A DNA stretch of 64,000 nt. Origin: Enoplolaimus lenunculus (Eukaryota > Nematoda > Enoplea > Enoplida > Thoracostomopsidae). This document shows positions 1-10,734 of the stretch, piece after piece. The notes beneath the pieces were generated by a model that searched no databases, was not told the origin of the DNA, and saw nothing but the letters and a program-made list of their open reading frames with translations. The position numbers were made by a program, and so were the translations under genes. Numbering within the stretch: the stretch's first letter is position 1; every line of letters begins with the position of its first letter. The stretch lies in NCBI GenBank assembly GCA_030248215.1, contig JASANG010004062.1:1-64000 (forward strand), written 5' to 3'.

Positions 1-286
1 CTGTTGTTATCTACTTCGTTCAGTTACGTATTGCTAGTGGCTTTCAAAAGACATTCTTAAAAATTTATATAGCTAAGAAAATGGCCAAACTATAATACCC
101 GGGAAATTTTAAATCCGGTAAAAATTTACCAAAAGTCGAAATCGAAGGCGAAAAAATGCCGGAACTGAAAACCGGAACCGGTATTCCGGTTGCACCGGGG
201 CTGCAAACACTTTTTGTGCAAGTTGCAGCTGAGAGGCCTCGGCAGCAAAAACTTGCACATACGTATATGCCTTTGGGTTTAAACGT
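1..286 (+). repeat. Outer, diverged flank of the palindrome
   Basis: This stretch is the inverted counterpart of about 24,792-25,077 but matches it far less well (roughly 80-85% by eye) than the arms just inside. It holds a truncated family E element (about 38-206, CCGG-rich), followed by part of the P element that in the right flank surrounds the same E insertion. The E-inside-P arrangement is shared by both sides, so the homology is real. The window edge prevents seeing whether it continues leftwards. Confidence 0.7.
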
Positions 287-988
287 CCAAGCGGGAAGTG
301 TACATTAGCCCGAATATTTGTCAAATGTTTTCTATTTTGCAACACCATAGTCTTTAAATATGTATGTGCTATTAAACGTGGTTATAATGTTCTGGTTGAA
401 GTTAATATTTGCAACACCAACACCGCAAGATTATGTACTATACGTATACATTTGTCGTGCCACAAACAGCTATTTGACTCAGTTAGCAACTGGAACCTCA
501 CAAACAACAATTGTTGTGAGGACAGCCGAAACAGGTACTGGAATGCAAACTGATTTTGATTGGAGGATTGAGCAGTACAAATGAGACTACTACTTGATCG
601 CAAACTGATTTTGATTGTTTTTCGTTTGACTTTGTTCAAGATAACCGACTTTAGCAATGATTTATTTTGTTTCTCCATCTTTGTAAAGGATAATGTAAAC
701 CAGGTTTATATGATGTTGCATAACACATACACATACTGTGGTTTTGTATGTTTTTGAATATGAGGAACTTAACGCAGGCAGTGTGATTTTTATTTTTACT
801 CGAGTAAAATAAAAAACGGAATGATACGTACATATAGGAACGTAAGGGTCGTATGTGCCATTGCACAGTAGTGTAACTGTAGGTTGGCCCCACAAAGCTG
901 AAATTTTGAGTCGAATTCCCGAATGTGTGACATTTTTCGACAGGTGCCAAACGGGTAATGGCTAAATTTCTATCTCATGTTGATTAAT

Positions 989-1351
989 AGAGATGTTCCG
1001 GGGCCAGGATTTTACCCGGGGCCAAGGCCGGAGCCAGCAAAATACACTAAACTTCATATTTTATGTACGTTTTGCGCAAGCATGTACATGGGACTACTAT
1101 ATGGTTTTTATCATATCAGTTCACGAGACAATTTGTTGATATTCCAATGTTGTGAAGTTAAGAGTTTAGTGTACTTGTTATTCGCCATATCGCGTCACGC
1201 GACATTTTGCCTACGGTAATGTAATAAACTTACTGTGCTGTGTTCAGATTTTGGCTAAATCATGCCACGGAACATTGTTTTTCTGGTACTGTCCATGGTA
1301 CCGTATGGCTCCGGCCCCACCTGCGCCGGGGCCCGGCCTGAGGACTTCTCT
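989..1351 (+). mobile_element. Family N TIR element (GC-rich ends), left arm
   Basis: Ends are imperfect inverted repeats: AGAGATGTTCCGGGGCCAGG at the left and GCCTGAGGACTTCTCT at the right, with GGCTCCGGCCCC facing GGCCGGAGCC inside. Flanks ATGTTGATTAAT and AATGTTGATAAT look like a target-site duplication. The interior is AT-rich with no coding signal. Confidence 0.6.
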
Positions 1352-1802
1352 AATGTTGATAATATGATAGAAGGCCATATAGTTCTGGTTCACTAGACCG
1401 AAATATGCGACAGAAAATGGTAAAAATTGTCAAGAATTGGCACGAGTTTTTCGGCAGTGAGGCAGGTGTTGAACAATAAGCTTTATTAATGTTATTCCGT
1501 TGTCAATGCTTCAGTAGCGTAATAATTTTCTAATTTAGTACTGGTTTGCTTTAGGTAATTTGGTTGCACCTGTATTTTTGTTATATATATATTAAAATAT
1601 ATATATTTATATATGTATGTATATTTTGAAATTGATATATCGCCAGTGGTTACAGTGTATTTTCTAGGTATTCAATATGCTTCAAGCAGTCCGTAAATAG
1701 AACATGTATATATTTAGCAAAATTTCGCGGCTTTAACTGAAGTGTGAATCGAAGCGTAAGCCAATTTGAACCTGAACGCTTTTCAAAGTCTACGAGCTGG
1801 TC

Positions 1803-2000
1803 TTGTATTCTCAAGCGTGGATAGCAAAAATCATTCCAGTTGGTGATAGGTCTTGTAGCTTTAGAACCAGCGAATGGCAGGGTTAAAAATTGAGTGTATT
1901 TTTGCCTTTGAGTTGTTTTACTTCTGTGCCAATTCTGAGATCTTTAATTGCAGGTTTTTGCTGGTTGAAAATCTATCGCTTACTGGTGATAGATGCTGCA
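1803..2000 (+). mobile_element. Family F element, left arm
   Basis: Diverged copy of a dispersed family whose ends read GTATTCTCAAATGC and GCATTTGAGAATAC. The family carries paired internal motifs (CACCAGTTAGCGATAGG and its complement) and a central CTGCAATTGCAG palindrome. Here the left end is GTATTCTCAAGCG and the right end is abraded. Confidence 0.6.
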
Positions 2001-2439
2001 GGATGCATCCGGAGGTGAAAAATACCGGAACCGGAGGTCAATAAAAGTTGCCGGAACCAAAGGTTTGGCCAAATTTGCCGGAGCCGGAGGTGAGGTGAAT
2101 AAAATGATTTTAGTTTGGTAGTTTTAGCAAATATCTGGAAGGTGTTGTAAAGTTTTTTTTTTACGCTTCAAAAGTTAAAGCGTAACACACTAAACTAATT
2201 CTGACAAACGATTTATGTATGCAATTTTACTACCGAAATTGATGGGACTTCCGGCAGAAATTCTACCGGAACCGGAGGTTGATTTTATATCGAAACTGGA
2301 AGCAGATCTCCGCTTGTACCCTGGATGCTATGTATACGTATTTAAGATATGGCCACTTATTTCCGGCCTGTTATGTATATACATGAGCGCTGCTATTAGC
2401 TCACCTTGGAACGTTAAAAAATCAAATTTTCAATAATTC

Positions 2440-2515
2440 AAACTTGAGCGTGGAATGACCAAGACAGGTTAAGAGAAGCTCAAATATGCAAAAAATTTCA
2501 AAATCCAATTTAGTC
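2440..2515 (+). repeat. Dispersed motif with GAGAAGCTCAAATATGCAAA
   Basis: A block of about 70 bp (TTGAGCGTGGAATGACC, then GAGAAGCTCAAATATGCAAA, then AAAATCCAA) that recurs in variant form at 4,145-4,210 and 27,445-27,515, and mirrored in the right arm. Only a short core is conserved, so the parent family is unknown. Confidence 0.5.
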
Positions 2516-2726
2516 ACAATTTCAGTGTCAGTTTTTGAAAAGCGTCAAGTGTTATAAACATGACAGTTTTGGTGTTCGTTTCAACACCGCTAGTAAAGTA
2601 ATGCCAAAAAAATATTTTTAAGCCAAATATTTCATAACCGGAAAATCGAAATAACGAGCGGAACAGTTACGTACATATTGACAATGTTAAATTCAACTAA
2701 AATCTGTAGTGGTCTACGTTCTAATC

Positions 2727-3117
2727 AGGGTGCAACGGGAATTCCGGTTCCGGCATTTTTTCTCCTTCCGGTTCCGGTTCCGGTAAATTTTTTACCGGAT
2801 TTAAAAATTCCGGTGTTATAATTTGGCCGTTCTCTTAACTTTGCTCATTTTTAAGAATCACTTTTGAAAGCCACTTGTACTCCGAATATAAGCCATTGAT
2901 GGTGGATTTCACTTCAGTCGATGATGAAAATCTAAAATACAACAAATAAAATAAATACCTATGTTCGACTAAGGTTATTTCACAAATAATAGAGCAAAAA
3001 ATAAGATTAAAATGAAATTTTTGGTGAAATGCATTTTTCACTTTCCGGTTCCGGTTCCGGCAAAATTTTCAAATTCCGGTTCCGGTTCCGGTAAATTGTA
3101 AATCCCGTTGCGCCCCT
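2727..3117 (+). mobile_element. Family E (CCGG-rich hAT-like MITE), left arm
   Basis: Ends are AGGGTGCAACGGGAATTCCG and its near complement (GTTGCGCCCCT). Subterminal regions hold repeated TTCCGGTTCCGG motifs. The centre holds a 68-codon open frame on the minus strand (2,835-3,041), preserved in the mirror copy, preceded on that strand by an acceptor-like TTGTATTTTAG. The intact relative at 24,873-25,236 has a perfect 8-bp target duplication. Confidence 0.8.
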
Positions 3118-3166
3118 GGTTCTCTAATCTTACATCGCCAATGATTCGAATTTTTATTGGTAATTT

Positions 3167-3366
3167 GGCCAATGTTATTTTAAGGCGCGTAACAGTAGAT
3201 TAAGAGCGTATTCCTAAGCCTAAGCCCAAGCGTTGCAAAAATGAGTTCCTAAGCCTAAGCCTACACCTAAGCCTACGACTAAGACTAAGCAAAAAATGTA
3301 ATCTAGACTCTAAACCTACTCTGTTTGTCACTCCCAGCGGGCAGGCACCTTTAATTAACATGGACC
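3167..3366 (+). mobile_element. Family A TIR element with TTAGGC-like cargo, left arm
   Basis: Starts GGCCAATGTTATTTTAAGG and ends with the related inverted sequence CCTTTAATTAACATGGACC. The interior is CCTAAGCCTAAGC-type repeat, the complement of TTAGGC, followed by the family's ATGTAATCTAGA motif. No coding content. Confidence 0.8.
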
Positions 3367-3748
3367 ATGCTATCTATCAATGTCTAGACATAACGTGTTT
3401 ATTAGATAGGCTTTGCTTGTGTTTGGGAACATAATTCATGATTAGACTAATAGACGCGTTCCTGGTACCAGTGGTACTACATGCCTTGTCACAGACAGGC
3501 AGTTATCAAGTGTTTACTTCCGGGTTTTCGGATACGAGTGTTTGTGCCAATTTCTAGACCACGAGATAGTAATTAAATTGTCTGGAACAACTTCGATGTG
3601 ACTCCGTTGTAGAACCATTAATACTGTAACGTAGCGATTCGTGTAAAAACTCTGGGGGGTCGACGTCGGAGAAAGTGCGGAATATTTGTTCGAGAGGGTA
3701 TAACGTCACGTAAAAGACAGTATTTTCGGACGCAAGGATCGAAAGCCA

Positions 3749-4105
3749 AATCAGTTATTTGACAATAATTCGTTAACCAACCGTCTGGTTGCGAAAAATT
3801 TAACAACATTCGACCCAACTCTGCAAGCTGTGTCGAATGATATATAATTTGTGTAACTTTTGTAACTGAAAATTTTCATATCATTTGATATAGCATGCAG
3901 AGCTGAGTTGAATGGTTTTAAAATTTCCACAATCAAACGGTGTGGCTAACGAGTTATGGTCGAATAACTAACTGACTGAGCGCAGATCCAAAACGTACGA
4001 AGCGCGCCAAATCAGCTATTTGACTATAACTCCTTAGTCGGACGTTTGATTGTGGAAAATTCAAAACCATTCGACTCAGCTCGGCATACTGCATCGAATG
4101 TTATA
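3749..4105 (+). repeat. Three-unit head-to-head inverted repeat, left arm
   Basis: A unit of about 90 bp occurs three times in alternating orientation (about 3,749-3,830, 3,880-3,990, 4,000-4,100). It contains TATTTGAC, an AACTC.TTAG segment, TGATTGTGGAAA and ATTCGACTCAGCTC. The middle copy is inverted, so the block can fold. I do not recognise the family and see no coding signal. Confidence 0.6.
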
Positions 4106-4360
4106 TACGTAATTTATCTAACTGAAAAATAGAATTTTTCAAAAAATCAAATTTGGGCACGGAATAATCCAGGCAGGTCATGCAAAAATTTTCAATATCC
4201 AACCATTCAAATATATGTATATATGTGTATATTTAATTGCCCCGCTCTGTCTATTTTAGCGCGATGGTTTTTGCCAAGCGGCGACTCCTTTTTTCCCGTT
4301 TCTTCCTGTCCCTGTTCCTGCAATGGTTACTTCCTGTTGGAACAGCTGTCGGCTCAGCCA

Positions 4361-4480
4361 TAACTGGGACTTCAGAACTTTTTACTTGAGCAGCTGGCAA
4401 ATGGGGTTACGGGTAAGTTCTCAACTAGCGACCTACGGCTTCTGAGGCAAGCGCTCTACCAATGTATCATGGAGCCCGGC
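4361..4480 (-). mobile_element. tRNA-derived SINE (family J), left arm
   Basis: Read on the minus strand, it begins with a tRNA-like head: GGCTCCATGATAC, an A-box-like TTGGTAGAGCGCTTGCC, and a degenerate B-box region GGTCGCTAGTT. A body follows (GTAACCCC, CAGCTGCTCAAGT, TCTGAAGTCCCAG) shared with the copy at 50,637-50,763. Promoter boxes and head order fit a Pol III SINE. It is probably inactive. Confidence 0.7.
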
Positions 4481-4555
4481 TTTGTTGACGGTATACCGCC
4501 GGCAAGCTCATACAGTGCATTGCAATTGCTCCGCAAGCATGTATCAGACTACACT

Positions 4556-4743
4556 TGACCCCGTAACAAGGAGGTGCCCACGGAGGCTCAGCCTTCACCC
4601 GCCTGGAAATACCTGCCCCTCCCGCTGAAAAAATTCTGGCCACTTGGAAGAGTTTCAACCTTGCTTGTAACGCTTATTGAAATACTGTTCAATTGCGCCT
4701 CGTGAAAATTTTATGGGCCCCGAACAAGGTGAGCTGGCTATGT
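4556..4743 (-). mobile_element. Family D element, left arm
   Basis: Diverged copy of the window's commonest family, with ends resembling CCCGTAGCCA and TGGCTACGGG. Diagnostic internal motifs are GGTGAGCTGGCTA, the CAACCTTGCTTGTAA segment and GAAAATTTT beside C-rich or G-rich runs. Confidence 0.65.
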
Positions 4744-5514
4744 GCGTGTGATATGTATTTACGATTGATATTGGCGAAGCTCAAGGGTTTTAGACACGGT
4801 TCGTACTCATCGAAAGAAAAAATTCGGAAAAAACATTGGAAAGATTATCAGGAAAGATAATTTCTAAAATTATACAGACGACCTGAAAGTTGAACTTGTT
4901 CGACGAGACGGTTCAGGCCCTGCTAAAAACCTAAAGTATTGGTTTTTGAGATACGATTGGTGAATGTTGCACACACACGATGGTTCATTTGGGCAATATT
5001 TTTGTCCTTGTATTGTCAGCCGCTCCCAAGTATCGTACAATATTCGATTGAGATTGATAATACCAACAGCGACCATAGCGCCGTACCGCCAAACGCAAAC
5101 CTTAACATATTAATGCAAACAGAACCTTAATTCTCCGTAACATCAACGCAGAATATCAACAATAATAATACCACACCTTTAGAGGTTTGAAACAGCTTAT
5201 ATACCCATTAATGCTTATTTGCATATTCTATTTTAAGCTGAGAATTACCATTTGCAATTTGCATAATACAAAACAACCGGTTCCCTTACAGGAGCTCCAT
5301 CTCCTTCTCCCCCTGGGTAGACTCAGACTCTGGTTAGAGTTGGTAGGTAGCTGATAAAATAAATTGGTGCCTGCGGTAAATCAAGAAGCAGTGTGTGTAA
5401 TGCGAATAATTCAATTAAACCGACCATTAAAAATTAATAAAATATACAAATTAACAAAACGATGTGAATTAATGAGTAAATAATGAAAAAATAATAACTC
5501 AAATGGAATGAGCA

Positions 5515-5600
5515 AATAAAATAAACTAAATAAACAAACAAATAAATAAATAAATAAATGTGAATAAATAAATGAATAAACAAATGAATAAAATTATTCA
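5515..5600 (+). repeat. (AAAT)n-rich microsatellite, left arm
   Basis: Imperfect AAATAAAC/AAATAAAT run, mirrored at about 19,140-19,240. Its surroundings (4,745-5,870) hold no recognisable element or gene. Confidence 0.6.
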
Positions 5601-5870
5601 ATCAACAAGTGTTAAAATAAATTTAATTTCACTTATATTGAACCAAATAACTTCAACTGGACGAACGCATATAAAATTTAGGAAAGTATATATGGTTTGC
5701 CAGAATTGAACACAGCGCCGTTGTGGGTACATCATGGCACTGTGAGACCAGTCTGGCTGGTGTAACTAGAAGTGCTTATGCGTAATGTCATGAATAGCCT
5801 GGTACCATTTTAGGATCTACTCGGACACTGGTCATTATTAGGAGCATAGCCATTATTTCATTTTATTAGA

Positions 5871-6020
5871 GGGCCAATGTAAAGAACAGGGGCGGAACAG
5901 TATTATAAGCATATTCCTATTCCTAAGCCTAAGCCTAAACAAGAAAATTAGTCTAAAGCTTAAACTGACTCTATTACAGCCCCTCCGAAAAACGATCCGG
6001 CCCTGTTCTATACATGGTCC
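5871..6020 (+). mobile_element. Family B TIR element with TTAGGC-like cargo, left arm
   Basis: Ends are GGGCCAATGTAAAGAACAGG and the inverted CCTGTTCTATACATGGTCC, each followed inwards by a GGGGCGGAAC-like motif. The core carries CCTAAGCCTAAGCC and TAGTCTAAAGCTTAAACTGA. Other copies have the same layout, one with a perfect 8-bp target duplication (40,115-40,334). Confidence 0.85.
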
Positions 6021-6145
6021 GTAAACTCAACACAAAATATTGGATTTTGATTCGTTGTTGGCGGGCTTAAGCCTGTAGACCGCCTCTTCGTATCTGCTGG
6101 TAGTTGCTTTTTATAATTAATCACGGTTGCCCTGACTTCAAAAGC

Positions 6146-6306
6146 GGCCCATGTTACTTTAAGGGGCGTTCAGGTTTCTGATGGGTTTTTAAAATAGTAG
6201 GTTTAGATTCTACATTACTATTTTTTTGCTTAGGCTTAGGCTTAGGTTTATGTTTAGGCTTAGGAATACGCTTAATCTACTGTTACGCCCTTAAAGTAAC
6301 ATTGGC
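6146..6306 (+). mobile_element. Family A element with direct target repeat, left arm
   Basis: Ends GGCCCATGTTACTTTAAGGG and CCTTAAAGTAACATTGGC are inverted repeats. The flanks repeat TTCAAAAGC directly on both sides (6,137-6,145 and 6,307-6,315), an 8-9 bp target duplication. The interior is (TTAGGC)-like with the TAGATTCTA motif. Confidence 0.9.
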
Positions 6307-6963
6307 TTCAAAAGCAATGCGGCCGCTCGGCTTTCTGGTAGCTTTCTGGTTGAACGCTGTAGTTATTTGCGAAGATTAATTACTAAAATGTGCAGTGTAG
6401 TAAAGTACACTTTCGAAAACATTTATATTAATAATAAATATGTTGTTAATTTTTGTCAAAAATTTGAAATATTTTGAAATTTTAAATTTTGCTAAAAATA
6501 CTTTTTTTGCAAACCAGCACCAAGGCGCATTAGTCAGAAATTGTCGTTGCCATCATGTCAGTTTGGCTGTAACGACCTCGATTTGATGATTGTATCCGCC
6601 GATGCGTTTTGCCTTTTGCCTTGCAGGAGGGCAAGCTGATGATTAATCGTACAGATACAGTCATTTAATTATTTGATTACAATATATTTTGGGGTGTAGT
6701 AAAATTTTGGCAACTTTTTAAAGTGTGAAAATTGAAATGAAAATTATTCTGGTTAAAGTTTTTGACCAGCTAAGTGGTTCATTATTATAATAAGGTTAAG
6801 TTAGGGCAGAATTTCTGGAAATTTTAGCAGTCGTAAGTTCAAATATCAATGGTATGTGTAGTGGTTATAGGTAGAAGTTTGAAAAAGGGAAAATTAGGTT
6901 TTTTATAAATTTTGAATCGGGGGTTTAGAGTGTTACCAACTCAAAAAGGTCCTGAAAATTTGA

Positions 6964-7092
6964 GGCCAATGTTACTTTAAAAAAGAGTAGGTTTCGGTTT
7001 AGATGATATATTTTTTGCTATTAGGCTTAGGCTTAGGAACACATTTTTTCAACGCTTAGGTAAACCTGGACGCCCCTAAGGGTAACATTGGC
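6964..7092 (+). mobile_element. Family A element, left arm, short
   Basis: GGCCAATGTTACTTTAAA at the left and GGGTAACATTGGC at the right enclose a short TTAGGCTTAGG stretch. The mirror copy is about 35 bp longer and differs in the TTAGGC tract. Confidence 0.75.
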
Positions 7093-7336
7093 GGCCATGA
7101 AGGATTGAAGCCCTCACAACGTACGGTTTGACTCCAAAACTCCGGTCGCGCAGTTGCTTTTAAGAAACGGGGGGATGTCTTTGAATATTTTTTTCTTATA
7201 AAATGTTTTCATGAGAAAATGTTGTTAAATTTGGAATCTTGCGATTCACTCGCTTGCAATTTCATAGTAGAGTTTGGAGAATACCGACATATGTATGGTG
7301 GATCAAGCTCGATATATGCCAGGCAGGGCCAATACA

Positions 7337-7914
7337 GCCATTTTCCCATACACTCTAATTGGACAGCCATTTTCCCATACACTCTAATTGGACAGCCATT
7401 TTCCCATGCACTCTAATTGGACAGCCATTTTCCCATACACTCTAATTGGACAGCCATTTTCCCATACACTCTAATTGGACAGCCATTTTCCCATACACTC
7501 TAATTGGACAGCCATTTTCCCATACACTCTAATTGGACAGCCATTTTCCCATACACTCTAATTGGACAGCCATTTTCCCATACACTCTAATTGGACAGCC
7601 ATTTTCCCATACACTCTAATTGGACAGCCATTTTCCCATACACTCTAATTGGACAGCCATTTTCCCATACACTCTAATTGGACAGCCATTTTCCCATACA
7701 CTCTAATTGGACAGCCATTTTCCCATACACTCTAATTGGACAGCCATTTTCCCATACACTCTAATTGGACAGCCATTTTCCCCATACACTCTAATTGGAC
7801 AGCAATTTTCCCATACACTCTAATTGGACAGCCATTTTCCCATACACTCTAATTGGACAGCCATTTTCCCATACACTCTAATTGGACATCCATTTTCCCA
7901 TACACTCTAATTGG
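7337..7914 (+). repeat. 29-bp tandem array, about 20 copies, left arm
   Basis: Near-perfect tandem repeat with a unit that starts CCATTTTCCCATACACTCTA. About 20 units are present, with only isolated changes (one extra C near 7,780, one CATGCAC variant). Low divergence between units points to recent expansion or homogenisation. Confidence 0.97.
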
Positions 7915-8098
7915 GAAGCCTACCGAAGAGGGTCCCACACCTAACAAGATTTTAAACAAAAATAAGCCCTTAATATTCAACTTGGATATATATTTAAAAT
8001 TGAAAAATTTACAATTTCAAAAATATTTTGATCATCGCAAGGACCACCCTTCCTGGAATTTGGAGAGGGGCACCCTCGCCTGCTCCAACACTGATGCC
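7915..8098 (+). mobile_element. Family K-like segment next to the 29-bp array
   Basis: Ends in CCTGCTCCAACACTG, similar to the complement of the family K end CAGTGCCGGAGCAG. Its core (AACAAGATTTTAAAC and TTTTGATCATCG) matches the interior of the K copy at 46,849-47,015. The 29-bp array may therefore lie inside a K-type element. A mirror copy lies at about 16,612-16,798. Confidence 0.45.
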
Positions 8099-8314
8099 AC
8101 TTCATTGATGCATTCAAGACGGGACCCAGTCGCGCTTAGGCTGTCAACAGAAATCGAAACCAGAATTTTGCATTAAGACATTTAGTGCTAACATACGCGT
8201 TTGGCTTTGTCGGTCGCTTTGTTCGCGAGTTTTTTTAGTTCATTATTAAATATATATCGCATTGTTTCCTCATTAGAATTGACGAAGTTCGTAGCGCGGC
8301 ACATGAGCACACTT

Positions 8315-8837
8315 AAGGTTGTGCTATACGTACTCGTTTATTGCCGTTAGCCACCGAACGCTACCAAATAGAATTTGCCTATATCTTTGTTAGCAACGCC
8401 TAGCGGCGTACAGCGGCGACCGCGGCAGCGTACAGCGGCGCACCGCGGCAGCGTACAGCGGCGACCGCGGCAGCGTACAGCGGCGACCGCGGCAGCGTAC
8501 AGCGGCGACCGCGGCAGCGTACAGCGGCGACCGCGGCAGCGTACAGCGGCGACCGCGGCAGCGTACAGCGGCGACCGCGGCAGCGTACAGCGGCGACCGC
8601 GGCAGCGTACAGCGGCGACCGCGGCAGCGTACAGCGGCGACCGCGGCAGCGTACAGCGGCGACCGCGGCAGCGTACAGCGGCGCACCGCGGCAGCGTACA
8701 GCGGCGACCGCGGCAGCGTACAGCGGCGACCGCGGCAGCGTACAGCGGCGACAGCGGCAGCGTACAGCGGCGACCGCGGCAGCGTACAGCGGCGACCGCG
8801 GCGCGCGGCACGGCAAAGTATAGCCAGCGCAACCCTT
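8315..8837 (+). mobile_element. Family G TIR element carrying a GC-rich minisatellite, left arm
   Basis: Ends are AAGGTTGTGCTATACG (left) and AGCGCAACCCTT (right), matching the AAGGGTTGCGCTATACTT terminus seen at 49,501 and 61,501. The cargo is an 18-copy GC-rich minisatellite. Flanking motifs such as TTAGCAACGCCTAGCGGCG are shared with the element near 61,000. Confidence 0.8.
8403..8803 (+). repeat. 22-bp CpG-rich minisatellite, left arm
   Basis: Units of 22 bp beginning TACAGCGGCGAC, about 18 copies, with occasional 23-bp variants (GGCGCACCGCGG). Every frame on both strands is open, giving spurious arginine/alanine-rich frames. The very high CpG content contrasts with the AT-rich surroundings. 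Confidence 0.95.
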
Positions 8838-8912
8838 AGGAGGCGTTATCAACCATCATAAATGTATATGTAACTGTTTATAAATATTTGGCTTATGAAT
8901 TATTTTAAATTA

Positions 8913-8970
<58 letters not shown>
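8913..8970 (+). repeat. (ATT)n microsatellite, left arm
   Basis: About 19 perfect ATT units. The polyisoleucine frame across it is an artefact. Confidence 0.95.
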
Positions 8971-8971
<1 letters not shown>

Positions 8972-9224
8972 TATCATTACCCGTGTCCTTGTTAAAGTTC
9001 GAAACATTGTTTAGAAATTTAAGCCGATAATTCAAATTTGAAAATTTTGTGTTTATATATACGCATTGACCAGGTGTTGCCGATTTTGCCAAAGTTTGTT
9101 TATTGTGTTCGTTTGTTCACCCAATAATGACCACATCATAGTTAAAATTGATACTTTTAACCTGTTGACCCTTTGATCAATAATTGACATATTTTAGGCT
9201 CTTGGTCACTTCTCGATATTTACG

Positions 9225-9545
9225 GCTAAGGTTTAGGCTTTAGTCTAAGACGTTTGGGCTAAGGCGTATGGTTAGGCTAGAGTTAGGTAATCTCAAACCA
9301 AAGCCTGAATAAATCATGTTTAAAGGAAGTGTTACAACGCCATGTTTGGTCTAAACCTAACTCTAATGCTGAGCCTAATCTAATTCTGTGGCAAGGAAGT
9401 GTACAACGCTCATATTTAGTCTAAGTCTAAACCTAAGCCTGAGCCTAATCGTGTAGGAATAGGAAGGAAGTCCATAAGTCTGATATTTTGTCGAAACCTA
9501 AGCCTGAGCCTAATCATGTAGGAAGGAAGTGTACAACGTCCATAT
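9225..9545 (+). repeat. Degenerate TTAGGC-like block with GGAAGTGTACAACG units, left arm
   Basis: Alternates AAACCTAAGCCTGAGCCTAA segments with GGAAGGAAGTGTACAACG and CATATTTTG segments, giving about four imperfect tandem units. No TIRs are obvious. It is a different arrangement of telomere-like hexamers from families A and B. Confidence 0.7.
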
Positions 9546-9734
9546 TTTGTGTTTTCACCACTATTTGTCTGTATTTCTGATATATATACAGAAACTATGT
9601 TAATTTCTACATAATTATTGTGTTAAATTTTAGACATTTTGAACGTGTCCTACGGTGTGTTTAGTCAGCGCAATTGCTGTTGCATAAAGTGTAATGTCCT
9701 TGAAGGCAATGGTCTCATTTATTTAAGTACAAGG

Positions 9735-9935
9735 CCGGTAGCACCAATCACCAGTTACTGATAGGTCGTGTAACTTTGGAACCAGCGCATTGTGAGATTC
9801 GAAATTCAGCATACTATTCGCTTTTGATTTGCTCTACATGTGTACAAATTTTGCGATCTGCAATTGCAGATAATCGTCAGTTAGAAAACCTATCGCTAAC
9901 TGATGATAGGAGTGCTATACGCATTTGAGAATATG
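9735..9935 (+). mobile_element. Family F element, left arm
   Basis: Right end GCTATACGCATTTGAGAATA is typical of the family. It contains CACCAGTTACTGATAGG, CTGCAATTGCAG and CCTATCGCTAACTGATGATA in the family order. About 200 bp long, no coding content. Confidence 0.75.
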
Positions 9936-10445
9936 GACCCTAGGCTTAGGTTTAAGCTTACGTATAGGTTTACAAAAAAGCTTGTCCTAAACATATTTAA
10001 GGTAGGTTATTGATCTCATAGCCCGTTTCGTTATACCGCACGACCGTATTTATATAAGGTGCAATTCTTGGGGGTTTGATCCGTGTTGGCCGGCGCCTGA
10101 GCCAGTGTGCCCCCTTTCATGGAACCCTCAATGACGACCTGGATTGCGAGCAGGATTGTAATGTTAAATATCCACTCTATTATTAGCGTTCAGCAGCACG
10201 ATTGTGTTCGCGTTTGATTGTTGTTTTCAAAAATATTATGTTTATACTGGCTGTACGCCCATATCGTCAGGCAAACCAGGATGGCGCTGTGCCAGTTGTT
10301 GCTGGATGTGATGTGACAGCTTTCATCTGCTTGGTGGTTGTATCTATCATTTAATGTCAACAACGTTGTTATTGCTTGACTTGAATATTATATTTTTATT
10401 GGTTTAACTTTGAAGAAAATCCTATCTCGTATGTTCCGGCGGATC

Positions 10446-10620
10446 CGGGCACTGTAGGCAAGGGGGACCACGGACGGTGGGCTCAACCACCGCTTAAAAA
10501 ATTTGGCTCCCACCACACCCTTAGGAAATTTGCAATCGTGCTTGAAAGTCAACGAAAACCTTTGTATGCCCCTTATGAAAAAGTTTTAGCCCCCCTCAAA
10601 GTGAGCTGGCTCGACGGGCC
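10446..10620 (+). mobile_element. Family D element, left arm
   Basis: Starts GGGCACTGTAGGCAAGGGGG and ends AAAGTGAGCTGGCTCGACGG, matching the D layout with GTGCTTGAAAGTCAACGAAA in the middle. Confidence 0.7.
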
Positions 10621-10734
10621 TTGGGGATCAGATGTTTCAACGAAATTGTGTTTTTAAAATTGAAAAATGAAATTACTACAGTGTTTTTTTATTTTATATT
10701 TTTAAACTTGTAAGCCTGGGAAGGCATTACAGTA

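Noticed and set aside
3215-3300. Interpretation of TTAGGC tracts as true telomere or chromosome-end fusion
   Set aside because: The tracts are short, degenerate and enclosed by transposon ends with target duplications, so transposon cargo explains them better.
7337-7914. CRISPR-like array
   Set aside because: Direct tandem repeats without unique spacers in eukaryotic-looking DNA; an ordinary minisatellite.
8347-8852. Long arginine/alanine/cysteine-rich frames on both strands (and their mirrors at 15,856-16,364)
   Set aside because: They are products of a 22-bp CpG-rich repeat, open in several frames at once, with no independent coding evidence.
8910-9092. Frame with a polyisoleucine tail (and mirror at 15,616-15,798)
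   Set aside because: Read-through of the (ATT)n microsatellite.
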